Shown here: positions 1-8,948 of the stretch, one piece after another
Layout: every line of letters begins with the position of its first letter
Numbering within the stretch: position 1 is the first letter of the stretch
From: Gracilaria domingensis
Lineage: Eukaryota > Rhodophyta > Florideophyceae > Gracilariales > Gracilariaceae
DNA: 53,532 nucleotides
Direction: 5' to 3'
Assembly: GCA_022539475.1 (NCBI GenBank)
Contig: VCMS01000187.1
Location: 256,634 to 310,165 of the forward strand
The notes under the pieces: generated by a model
The model's database searches: none
Seen by the model: the letters and a program-made list of their open reading frames with translations, nothing else
What the model was told of the DNA's origin: nothing
Made by a program: the position numbers and the translations under genes

Positions 1-103
1 TGAGAGGCTACTATGGTAGTGGCCCTTTTTTGGGGTATGCCTAGGAAGGGTAGTATTTCTGCACGCGTGTGCCAAGTTGGCCCGAGAGCGGGTGCGCCGT
101 GGC

Positions 104-137
104 AAGCCTGCCACGGGTGCAAGCCTGCCACGGGTGC
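104..137 (+). repeat. 17-bp tandem duplication in the 5' LTR
   Basis: AAGCCTGCCACGGGTGC occurs twice (104-120, 121-137). The 3' LTR of the same element and the Gypsy-A2 LTR have it once, so the duplication arose after insertion, or in the parent after copying. Confidence 0.9.
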
Positions 138-204
138 ACACCTGTAGTGTATTGGCCGGCATCGCCGGATAGTTAGATATTTCAATTGATATTTTTAAGT
201 GCCG

Positions 205-232
205 TATATAAGTGGCGGCACTTGCCGCCACT
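205..232 (+). promoter_or_regulatory. LTR core promoter: TATA box running into a perfect palindrome
   Basis: TATATAA at 205-211 runs directly into a 10-bp inverted repeat (211-220 with 223-232, 2-base spacer). The same arrangement is in the 3' LTR (TATA at 11084-11090, palindrome 11090-11111). In Gypsy-A2 the TATA is changed to TACATAA and the palindrome has one mismatch. It probably sets the start of the genomic RNA and puts a hairpin at or near its 5' end. Confidence 0.6.
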
Positions 233-784
233 GTACGGGAAGTAAACCTCAAGGAGGCTTCTGGCTCTGACTTTCTTGCCGCTTGTAAACGGTCTTCGTC
301 CCTAATCGGACAAGCCGCCACAATTCCGGGCTAGTCATCCGACCTCTACCACTGAGGAGTTCTAGACCGTCCTCACGGCATCTTTTATGTTCTTTTATTG
401 TTATTATTTCCGTCATACGGCTCCTATCGCTCTGCCCTGTTATACAGGTTTGACCCACGTTGTTCGGGAATATTTCTCGATCTCGCGAGTCAGTGCACCG
501 TTGCACGGCTCGTTGGTTGCCCGTTTTGCCCAACACCGTTGGTTTGGATATCTCCACTCGCTGTGGATCGCAGGAACTACCCGGATTCTACGCCAATTGT
601 ACCCACCTCAATCTCCGGCTGCACGCCCAGGACGGGGCTGTCCGGATTTACACCCGGCCTGTGTCAGCCCTACGGAAGGGTTCTACCACCGACCCTACCT
701 CTATAGGGAGCGGGGCTCGAACACCCTGTAGGTGCGCTTTCCGCGACGCGGCTCTTGTTTGCCCATTCGTGGGATTGCACCACA

Positions 785-948
785 AACAGGTCTCCAGACC
801 TAGAATCGGCTTTATTGGCCAACATTTGTTGGAGTTGGTTCGTTTGTTTGGAGCCCAGATAGTTGGGAATCTCCGTTCTCACGGTTCTCTCATTGTCCGT
901 TTTCGGAAGTTGTTTTGGTTGCCAATGGGCCGACTGTGTCGCTGAACG
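785..948 (+). other. Gypsy-A1 leader with a palindrome where a primer-binding site is expected
   Basis: Right after the LTR end, AGGTCT and AGACCT form a perfect 6-bp inverted repeat (788-801, CC spacer). There is no TGG-initial stretch matching a usual tRNA 3' end. The rest of the leader is unremarkable and ends at the gag start codon. Confidence 0.5.
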
Positions 949-2958
949 ATGTCGTCCCGTCGCAGGAGTAGCGCGCCACGTGCGGCTTCTGTGCCCGGTT
1001 CGTCCGTCTTGCTGGCAAGTTTGCCTCCGTTGCCGAAGGACGCACTGGATTTCCCAGGCAATGGCAACCCGAAACCGGCTTCCCGGGGCCTCCGTTCTGA
1101 TAACGGAACCCCACCCACTCATGGGCCAACTGAATCCGCACCTGCGGCTGATGCCGCCGCAGCGGTTGACGTGATGTCGTCGCGGTCCGACGAGTATACC
1201 CTCCGCAAATTAGAGGCTCAGGTTCGCATCCTGCAGAACTCTCAAGTGAGCCTCATCCGGGATATTACGGAACTCCGGCAACGGCTCGATGAAGCCGGTG
1301 TCCGGGATGTTTCGAGCGACGTCCGTGTTTTACGGTCTGATGTCAACCAGATTATGGAACACCGACAGGTGTCGGCTGCCCTGCACGAGCAGGCTTCCGC
1401 ACGGCTGGACCGCCTGGCTACCCGTCTGCAGACGGTCGATCAAATCATCGTATCTGATGCTGTTGCGCCGGGAGCCCCGGTTTCTGAGGGTTCTCAGCAC
1501 TCGCGCCGTTCCCGGGATCGTCCGGCGAAGAAGAAGGTCAAGGTTGAGTCTGACTCGTCTTCTTCATCCTCTTCTGATGAGGAGGGCGCTCAGAAAGGAT
1601 CGTCTACCGACTCTTCGGACAGCGCGGAAGAGCGCTCTCGCTATCGTGCATCCCTTTCGCACGCTACTGAAGCCACCTCTCGTTTTGCACGAGGCCGTAC
1701 GAAAGGACGGAGACACCTTGGATTGAAGGAATTGAAGCCGACAAACGTACTGTATCGGAAGCTGCTATCGTACCGATATTATCGGTTTGATGACCCGACG
1801 CCACAGAAAACCCCACGTGGGACTGGCAAGGTGCGAAACCATCCCCGACAAATAGAGCTCACGCTGAAGCCCCACAAGTTCTCTGGGGAAGATCCAATTC
1901 TTGTCTTGGATTTTCTTGGCCGCTTCGTGGCGGAAGCCGATGTACTTCGGATGAGCGAGGCACAGGCCTACATTGCGCTGCCCTACTTCTTGACGGACGT
2001 AGCCGAAGAGCAGTACAATTCGGTTCGTGGGTCGACCCGAGCCTCCGAGGGAGGAGTTACTTGCTTGCCGGAAGCGGTACAATATCTCCTGTGCTCTTAC
2101 GCGACAGGCAATGCGATACAAGGTGCTATTCTTGCGCTGCGAGGCACGAAGCAAGAAGCCGAAGAGTCGGAAACCGTTTATTCGACCCGCCTCAATAAGG
2201 CTTTCCACAGATGTGGCAACGTGTTCTCCGCAGCTGAGCGGTGCAAGATGTTCGTCGATGCCCTAGATAGTTCGATCAGGACACTGGTTGCCCGTTATCG
2301 GGAGAACAAACGCCCGATTACTTATCTGGAACTCGTTCAATTTGCCCAAGCTGAGAGAGATTCAGCTCGAGCACGCGCTGGTGTCAAGACGCGCACGCGC
2401 CGACTCCTTCATGTAGAAGCCAGGGACTCTTCACTGCCTCACTCGCGAGGTTCTGTTCAAGGGGGTTACGATAACCTACACCTGTTACAGGACGATGGTT
2501 CAATGCCGAGTTCGGAATTGCCGTCGACGACGGAGCAGTCTACAGTAGACGTAGACCCCGCTCTGTACGCCGGACGTCAAGTCCCGGCATTGCCCGTGCC
2601 GCACTCTGGCGGATATCGAAGCCATCGCCCTGGATGGAGGGACCCGTATCCTTCTCGACAGGAGCGCCGGCCGACCAACGCGGATCTTCTTCGTCACCTT
2701 ATTTGTCATACCTGTTACAGGCCAGGGCACATCGCTCCGAATTGCTTAATGCCCATACGAGATATGGCAAAGATAGTGCCTCAGTATGAGTCGTTGACGC
2801 CCACCGAGCGGGAACGTGTTCCCGACAAATCGTACCTTCGTGCGAAGGCGAAGACTCAGCCTGGAAACCAGGAAACGGTGCCATCGAATGGTGGAACTGC
2901 AGCCGCCCCTGCGGAGTCACAACCTGCGCAGATTGGCGGCGAAGCTCAGAAAGATTGA
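949..2958 (+). CDS. gag: Gypsy-A1 Gag (capsid and nucleocapsid), intact
   Basis: 669-residue ORF opening the element; an in-frame TGA lies just upstream, so ATG 949 is the first possible start. Residues ~85-140 look coiled-coil (leucines in heptads among E/R). Residues ~200-225 are a Ser/Asp/Glu-rich run after a basic KKKVKV-like patch. The central part (~310-480) fits a retrotransposon capsid. A CCHC zinc knuckle, Cys586-Cys589-His594-Cys599, lies near the C-terminus; this fold binds genomic RNA in retroelement Gag. Expected to build the cytoplasmic particle. It is longer than many gypsy Gags because of the acidic N-terminal part. It is the only major ORF of this copy without a stop. Confidence 0.9.
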   Translation: MSSRRRSSAPRAASVPGSSVLLASLPPLPKDALDFPGNGNPKPASRGLRSDNGTPPTHGPTESAPAADAAAAVDVMSSRSDEYTLRKLEAQVRILQNSQVSLIRDITELRQRLDEAGVRDVSSDVRVLRSDVNQIMEHRQVSAALHEQASARLDRLATRLQTVDQIIVSDAVAPGAPVSEGSQHSRRSRDRPAKKKVKVESDSSSSSSSDEEGAQKGSSTDSSDSAEERSRYRASLSHATEATSRFARGRTKGRRHLGLKELKPTNVLYRKLLSYRYYRFDDPTPQKTPRGTGKVRNHPRQIELTLKPHKFSGEDPILVLDFLGRFVAEADVLRMSEAQAYIALPYFLTDVAEEQYNSVRGSTRASEGGVTCLPEAVQYLLCSYATGNAIQGAILALRGTKQEAEESETVYSTRLNKAFHRCGNVFSAAERCKMFVDALDSSIRTLVARYRENKRPITYLELVQFAQAERDSARARAGVKTRTRRLLHVEARDSSLPHSRGSVQGGYDNLHLLQDDGSMPSSELPSTTEQSTVDVDPALYAGRQVPALPVPHSGGYRSHRPGWRDPYPSRQERRPTNADLLRHLICHTCYRPGHIAPNCLMPIRDMAKIVPQYESLTPTERERVPDKSYLRAKAKTQPGNQETVPSNGGTAAAPAESQPAQIGGEAQKD

Positions 2959-3113
2959 GCACGGGAGCCTCCAGCAATGGAGAGGCGCCCCCAGCGACGG
3001 AGTTTAGAGCGCCTGAGGCTGAGAAGCTTCTCTTCCCGGCCACCATCCTTTCGAGGAAAATGGCCACTACAGACGTGGACTCTGAGCACCTTCGTGTCTT
3101 GTGTCGCTCGTAG

Positions 3114-4073
3114 ATACGGTCTAAGAACAGCCGGTTCCCGGATAGAGTCCTGGTCATGGGGAAACGTAACTCCAAAGTTTACGCCGACCTAGGTGTTTCC
3201 GACCAGTACATGGTTCGGTAGTTGTCCGTGCTCGATACAGGAGCTAGGCCAAACTTCTTGGTTGAATCGATAATTCCGCCGCAGTTGCGGTCTCGCGTTC
3301 GTGCGGCGCCGCATATTGACATAGCGGATGCGAACAATCGCCCACTCTCGACTTTGGGAGTAATAGACCTGCTCGTCAAGCTTGGCCGTTACGTGGCGAA
3401 GCTCGATTTCTTGGTTTGCAAGCAACTCGCTGCGCCGGTTATCTTCGGCTGCGACTTCTGTGACCGCTTCGTCCATGCAATTCGACCGCGGAAGCGAACC
3501 ATCGAAATGGAAGATGGGACTACTGTACCGATCGTTGGGCGTCCACTTCGACGGGCTTTGAAGAAGCAAATCCCTTTGCCTGCTGCGCAGGAGCCTACAA
3601 CCGATGAACGGAAGTCCACAAAGCTCCAAGTAGCTCGGCCTATTTGCATCCCGCCTGAATCGCAGGTCTGGATTACTGTGGCGTCTCCACAATGTGGCTT
3701 ACAAACGGTGCAACCGTTGCCTGCGTTGCAGGAGAAGCATCAGCTCGCCCTGGCTAATGGGATCGTTTTCGTCGAACCCGAGAAGCCTTTTCAGATGCTG
3801 GTCGCGAACTTCAGCCGTTTCCCTCAACGGTTGGTTAGGAGCCAAGTTATTGGATCACTGCTTCCGCGCTCCGCGGCCATAGTGCCTACCCAGGTCTCTA
3901 TTGCCGAAGTTCTTGGTACTCTCGAAACTGAGGAGGGGGAGGCGGAACGGAACAATTCCGAACCGAAGACTGGACCGAACATTTCGTCGGGAGATGCTAA
4001 GCCGACTGCACCGGATGCGGGTAACTGCAGCCTGGCGAAGGAAGCGATGCCGAACCCCGTCGGAAAGAAATGA
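3114..4073 (+). pseudogene. Gypsy-A1 protease (retropepsin-like), broken
   Basis: The frame reads into a retropepsin core: LDTGA at ~3234-3248 holds the catalytic Asp-Thr-Gly, and VIFGCDF about 70 codons later matches the second conserved strand. A TAG at 3219-3221 sits just before LDTGA, where related proteins read through, so it looks like a substitution. The enzyme would cut Gag-Pol in the particle as a homodimer. The frame ends in TGA at 4071; pol continues in another frame, so a frameshift is also needed. Confidence 0.85.
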
Positions 4074-4074
4074 T

Positions 4075-5520
4075 AACGACCTTAGTGCTGCTGACACGAA
4101 GGATAAGGCAGTACAGGAACTGGAGTCTCTGGATCTTGAACACGTCCTAATGCAGCACATGCTCGAAGAGTTCACGCCCATGTGGGATGGCACACTGGGT
4201 AAGATTGGCACTACCGAACATCGGATTGATTTGCTACCGAATATTCGGCCCATTTCAGAGCACCCTTACAGGGCAGGAACTACAGCTCGCCAGGAGGAGA
4301 AAGCTCAAGTTGAGAAAATGCTCTGCGCTGGAGTTATCGAGCCGGCTCAGTCACCCTGGGCATCGCCGGTGGTGCTCGCGCCCAAAGCTGATCGGTCTTG
4401 GCGATTTTGCATCGATTACCGCAAGCTTAACGCGGCTACAGTCAAGGATGTGTATCCTATCCCACGAATAGATGAATTCATCGATTCATTGGGCGACGCG
4501 AAAGTTTTTACGACCCTAGACGCAAATTGGGGCTATTGGCAAGTTCCCGTAAGGGCTGAAGATCGTGACAAGACAGCCTTCGTTTGCCATGAAGGATTAT
4601 ACCGATTCAATCGGATGCCCTTTGGGTTAACGAACGCGCCAGCCACATTTCAACGTGCTGTAAACATTTAGCTCACCCGCTTCAAGTGGAAGACTTGCCT
4701 GGTCTACCTGGACGACATCATTGTCTACTCCAACAACATGGACGAACACTTGACCCACGTACGGGATGTGATGCGAGTCCTACGAGATGCAGGCATTACG
4801 CTCAAACTCAAGAAGTGTGAGTTCTTCACCGAAACCGTCAGATATCTCGGCCATGTTATCCGTCCTGGACGGCTGTCGATAGACGAGGTTCCCGTGAAAT
4901 CCCTCAAAGAGGCTAAGCATCCGCGGACGCAGACGGAACTCCGATCTTTTCTCGGCTTGTGTAATGTCTAGCGCCGCTGCATACCGAACTTTGCGGACAT
5001 TGCGGCGCCGTTGAATGAGCTCCTCCGCAAAGGACAGCCAGTCAACCTGGAAGAATTCGACGATCGCAAAGCTGCGGCTTTCTCGTCGCTCGTGGACGCG
5101 GTGACATCGCCACCCATTTTATCCCTACCTAGATCTGGCTTGCCGCATGCAATAGAGACGGATGAGAGCGACTACCAAGTTGACTGTGCATTATTCCAGA
5201 CCACCAAGGAAGGCCAGCGATTGCCAATTGGGTATTGGTCAAGAAGCCTCAACGTTCACGAGAGGAATTGCTCGGTATCCGAGAAGGAGTGCTTGGCAGT
5301 TGTCTGGGCACTGCAGACACTGCGACCCTATCTGATGGGAACTCATTTTATCGTTCATACCGATCATTCGGCATTGCGCTGGGTACTCTCTATTGCAGAG
5401 CCATCTGGCCGCTTGATGCGGTGGAGACTTCGCCTGTCGGAATTCGACTTTGAAATCCGCTGCAAGAAAGGACTCCTGAACACTCAGGCTGATGCACTGT
5501 CCGGCTTGGAAACAGCGGCT
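4075..5520 (+). pseudogene. Gypsy-A1 reverse transcriptase and RNase H, two in-frame stops
   Basis: RT motifs are in order: WRFCIDYRKLN, FTTLDANWGYWQ (first catalytic Asp), MPFGLTNAPATFQ, and YLDD at 4705-4716 with both catalytic Asps. RNase H follows with TDESD (TDASD-type in most elements; Gypsy-A2 has MDASD), NVHERN-S-SEKE and HTDHSAL. TAG stops at 4669-4671 and 4969-4971 break the frame; Gypsy-A2 has Tyr at the second position. The protein would copy genomic RNA to DNA in the particle. Confidence 0.93.
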
Positions 5521-6735
5521 GAAGCTGCGCCAGTCGATGACCTGGAAATACCGTGCTTCCTCGCGGAAGACGGCTCGAGCGATGCCGATGAAGATTCGGA
5601 AGGATGGGACATCTACGATGTTGTTTTAGCCGTGTCAGACCCGCGCCCAGAACCGGGTTCTTTCGTACCGATCAAGCCGGAAAACCTCATCAGGGAGCAG
5701 CACACGGACCCTTTCTGTACGGAGATTCGTAGCCGTCTGAACGGCGGAGCACGACTGCCTTTCGTCGAGAACGTCCAGGGATCCCTCATCCGAACTGTCG
5801 GGCGCAGGACACAGATTGTGGTTCCTCACTCACTTCAGTCACGAGTACTGCATCTGTCGCACTATGCGAAGCTCTCAGCCCACCCTGGTGGCAGGGAGTT
5901 GTACTATACCTTGAGGAAGGACTTCTACTGGCCAGCGATGGCTTTTGATGCGTATGACACTGTTCGTGGGTGTTCTGATTGCGCGAAGAACCGCGTCAAA
6001 CTGCGTAAGTACTCCAAGAAGTTGGTACTCTTCCCTGCTAGGGCTCCACTGTAGTTCGTGGCTATTTACTTGCTCGGTGAGTTTATTCGCACCGGTCAGA
6101 GAAACTGGTTTCTACTGGTGATCACCGACCGCTTTTCTAAGCTGGTACGGACTGTGCCTTTGAAGAAGGTTACCGCCAGTGCGGTCGCTCAAGCTTTCGT
6201 TACACACTGGATTTTTGTCTACGGACCGCCGATTGATCTGTTATCGGACAATGGACCGCAGTATACGGCTAAGTTCTTTCAGGACGTCTGCCGCATCTTG
6301 CGGATCCAAAATTGGCTCACGACAACATATCATCCCCAGAGTAATGGGCAGGTTGAACGTTTTAACCCCACAGTTCTCATTGCATTGCGGACGTTCGTTG
6401 CCGAGCATCCGTCGGAATGGGATCAATACACCGATGCGGTGATATATGCCTACAATACGCAGGTTCATCGCACTACTCAGATCTCGCCGTTCGAGCTTGT
6501 GCTATCACGCGTTCCACCTTCTATGGCTATTGAGCCACAGCCAACTGTGGATAAATTCCCCTCGCCCCATCTACACAGGGACGCCTGGAAGGCCTGGCTC
6601 AAGAACATCATTACTACAGTTAGGCTAAACATAGATAAGGCACAGGCCGCGTACAAGCGGAATTTTGACGCACGAATGCGTAAGGATGCCCCTCAGATCA
6701 GGGAAGGTAACTACGCCTTCCTACGAAAGAAGTAG
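5521..6735 (+). pseudogene. Gypsy-A1 integrase, catalytic Asp lost
   Basis: Starts with an HHCC zinc domain (HLSHYAKLSAH ... CSDCAKN), then the rve core. The second catalytic Asp (LSDNGP) and the Glu (PQSNGQVERF) are present, but the first Asp is Tyr (codon 6067-6069); Gypsy-A2 has VAIDLLGE there. TAG stops at 6052-6054 (Gln in A2) and 6733-6735 (Tyr in A2). It would insert cDNA into the genome; this copy is inactive on three counts. Confidence 0.92.
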
Positions 6736-8154
6736 TATAACCCGGAGAAGAAGAAGAGGCATAAGTTCTCTCCTATCGCGGACGGCCCCTACATGGTTAT
6801 TTCTGTTACCGATACGACGGTTGTCCTCGATATCGAGGGAGAGCACGAGCGTTTCCCGCGGAATCGCGTAACGCCTGCGCTAAAGCCTGCTTCTCAGGAA
6901 TCACAACCGCCATCGTCGGCTTCTACCGCACCTACGGCGGGAACAGCCGTCGAAACGGAAACGCGCGCTCAACTGTCTGTTCTGCCGCACGCGAACCGCT
7001 GACTTGTTGATTTGCCGGCAAAGCCGGAAACTAATCCGTCAGTCTCGACTGTCGCACATGTCCACACGCCGATACTGGCCCCTCAAGGGATGCTCACCAC
7101 CGCCCCCGACGCTCCAACTGAGGAGGGGAAGGAGGAGGTAAGTCGCTCGATTCGCTCGATTTCGTTGTCACCGTCGCCGATGGAAGTGCCTTTGCAAGCC
7201 TCTGTGTCGCACGCAAGTCGTGGGGAAAGCACGCGGACGCGTGAACTGCCGGAGAATCGGAAGGAAGCGAACAAAGCGTTGTTATTGCGGCAGTCTGAAG
7301 GGTAGCACACCACTTCGGTGGCATACGAAGCCGGAAACCCGGAAGGACACCGCAGTGACGCTGCTTCAGAAGCCGCCGCTCAGCCCGCGGATAGTAAGTA
7401 CTGTATCGCCATCAAAGACGCATGCCCAGGAGCACGACCCGGTTGCGCAGCGTGAGACCGGTGCGCCGGAAAGAAGTGCCACAGACACCGCAACAGCCGC
7501 GCCGCATGCGGGAGGTACACGCTTGCCGGAGCCGGAGCCCGACAGCGGGAGCACTAATGCATCAAGAAAAGCCGGAAGTCCGGGTAAACAGTGTGTCGAA
7601 GGAAACCGTACCGTTATGGCAGACCCGATTTCGCGAGATTTTATCGAAGCATCGAGTGATGAAGCCGTTGGCAACACGGAGGAACCGCCGCTATAGCGAG
7701 CCGACATGCCACAGTAAGTGGGCAGCAGACTAATGCTGCGCGCACGCCCATAACGCGCCAAGTGTCTGGCTTCGCGGTCGATCCGCCTCTAGTGGAGGGT
7801 GACAAAACACGAGCCGGGCACGTGCCCGCTGTACCGCTCGCGGCCGCCGAAAAAGTAAATTCCGAATTTGAATCGGCAACGCACAGCCGTGCAACGGCGC
7901 AGGCCTCACAGCCAGCAATGCGTGGCAAGACGTCGCCTCGGTACGAGCCACGGCACCAACCGCCGGCAGGCCGCAGTGCGGACCGTTCACCGTCACTTCG
8001 GGAGATCATGCCGGAACACGGGAAGCTCTCTATCCGAGAATATCAAAGCTCGGTAACATCCTAACAACATTGAAAAGAGAACCAGAAGTATGGAAGCCTG
8101 AATTTCAGGAAACCACCATGGTCAAAACGGCCCTCCCCTGGCGTACAGGATGTC
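6736..8154 (+). pseudogene. Gypsy-A1 integrase C-terminal tail, frameshifted
   Basis: The GPYMVISVTDTTVVLDIEGEHERF block (6784-6855) is the SH3-like integrase C-terminal segment. After it comes a long Pro/Glu/Lys/Ser-rich, probably disordered stretch. It contains TGA 7000-7002 and TAG 7303-7305 and then wanders among frames. Gypsy-A2 keeps the corresponding ~480 residues open, so the breaks are decay. Confidence 0.8.
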
Positions 8155-8478
8155 TTGCCGTCAGAACGGCAGCCGCAAGCAATTGACGAAGCCCACGACG
8201 GCAGAAGTAACGACAACGCCCCAAAAGAGGACTCAGGGACCAAGCTGCACACCCAGCATGAGGTCCTTGACGAGGAGTATGTCATCGACCGTCTGATAAG
8301 TCAGGGCTACGCCCCTGACGGGGAGCTACTGTATCGAGTCCGTTGGTACATCTACGCCTCTTCTGAGGATACACATGAGCCTATCGAGCATTTGCCTCGC
8401 TCTAAGGTCTTGCAGTACCACCGTCGCACACGGACACCGATACCGGCTACGCTGGACAAAGCCCAAGTGGGTTGGTGA
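8155..8478 (+). CDS. Gypsy-A1 C-terminal chromodomain segment of Pol
   Basis: Open segment in the pol frame. From about codon 42, YVIDRLIS ... LLYRVRWYIYASSEDTHEPIEHL ... VLQYHRR follows the chromodomain pattern (V-D-R-L, Y-R-V-R-W, T-x-E-P, then an L-x-x-Y helix). In chromoviruses this domain sits at the integrase end and steers insertion to modified histone tails. Here it is separated from the integrase core by a very long linker. Gypsy-A2 has the canonical WYGY where this copy has WYIY. It is a fragment of a broken polyprotein, not a separate gene. Confidence 0.75.
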   Translation: MPSERQPQAIDEAHDGRSNDNAPKEDSGTKLHTQHEVLDEEYVIDRLISQGYAPDGELLYRVRWYIYASSEDTHEPIEHLPRSKVLQYHRRTRTPIPATLDKAQVGW

Positions 8479-8640
8479 CCCACAACTGGTGCGATATGCC
8501 GTCTCAGGACGGAATATACCACTTCACGCGGATGCAACGATGTTGTTACTAACAAGCCGCCCTAGGCGGACGCTACTGAAAAGCAGCGACATGCCGCTCT
8601 ATGCGGACAGCTCTTGCTGAACGAACAAGCCGCGGGACGC
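8461..8640 (+). repeat. Array of short stem-loops downstream of pol (Gypsy-A1)
   Basis: Consecutive ~18-25-bp units each hold a small inverted repeat: GCCGTctcagGACGGA near 8498, GCCGCcctagGCGGA near 8556, GCCGCtctatGCGGA near 8593, and weaker ones between. The same kind of array, with different loops, is at 40822-41045 in Gypsy-A2. It lies exactly between the converging ends of pol and the opposite-strand ORF. Confidence 0.6.
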
Positions 8641-8948
8641 TGGAGCCACTTACAGTGGAGAAGAAGAAGAAAGAAGCCTTCGAAGAAGGAGAAGAAGCCC
8701 GGACACTGGAAGGAAGACTAAGAAGTTTATCACTAAAGCAGCTTCAGCGGAAAGTTAGCCCTCCCCCGTGGGTCATTCGCAACAGCCTCTACTGAGGTAT
8801 TGCCCGCTGAGAAGGGGCGAGATCAAGAAGCAAAATTCATGAGCCAATCCTAATCAGGCTGAAGTTTACCTCTAACTATGGAGCTCTGCCCCTCATCTGG
8901 GTCTACTAATCACTACAAAGCCCCACCGGGAGCCCCGTAAAGTGGAAG
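8641..8948. other. Gypsy-A1 non-coding stretch
   Basis: Purine-rich (GAAGAAGAAG near 8658) and shared with Gypsy-A2 (~40580-40820, reversed). I see no coding signal. It separates the stem-loop array from the end of the opposite-strand ORF. Confidence 0.5.

Larger units (their letters stand above)
1..784 (+). repeat. Gypsy-A1 5' LTR (left end outside window)
   Basis: Matches 10896-11663 base for base with scattered differences, and matches the reverse complement of 37795-38570. Ends in CACCACA at 784, where the copies diverge. Carries one extra 17-bp unit (see 104-137). Confidence 0.93.

Noticed and set aside
249..945. Several overlapping ORFs within the LTRs (also at 11128-11842 and 37873-38324)
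   Set aside because: Open by chance in GC-rich LTR sequence, in mutually exclusive frames and on both strands; no protein family.
4060..4090. Programmed frameshift between Gypsy-A1 protease and RT
   Set aside because: The frame does change here, but the copy is full of random stops and shifts and the second copy does not cover this region, so nothing separates recoding from decay.
8641..8800. Coding tail of Gypsy-A1 after the chromodomain
   Set aside because: The GAAGAAG-rich open frame is low-complexity purine sequence also present, non-coding, in Gypsy-A2.
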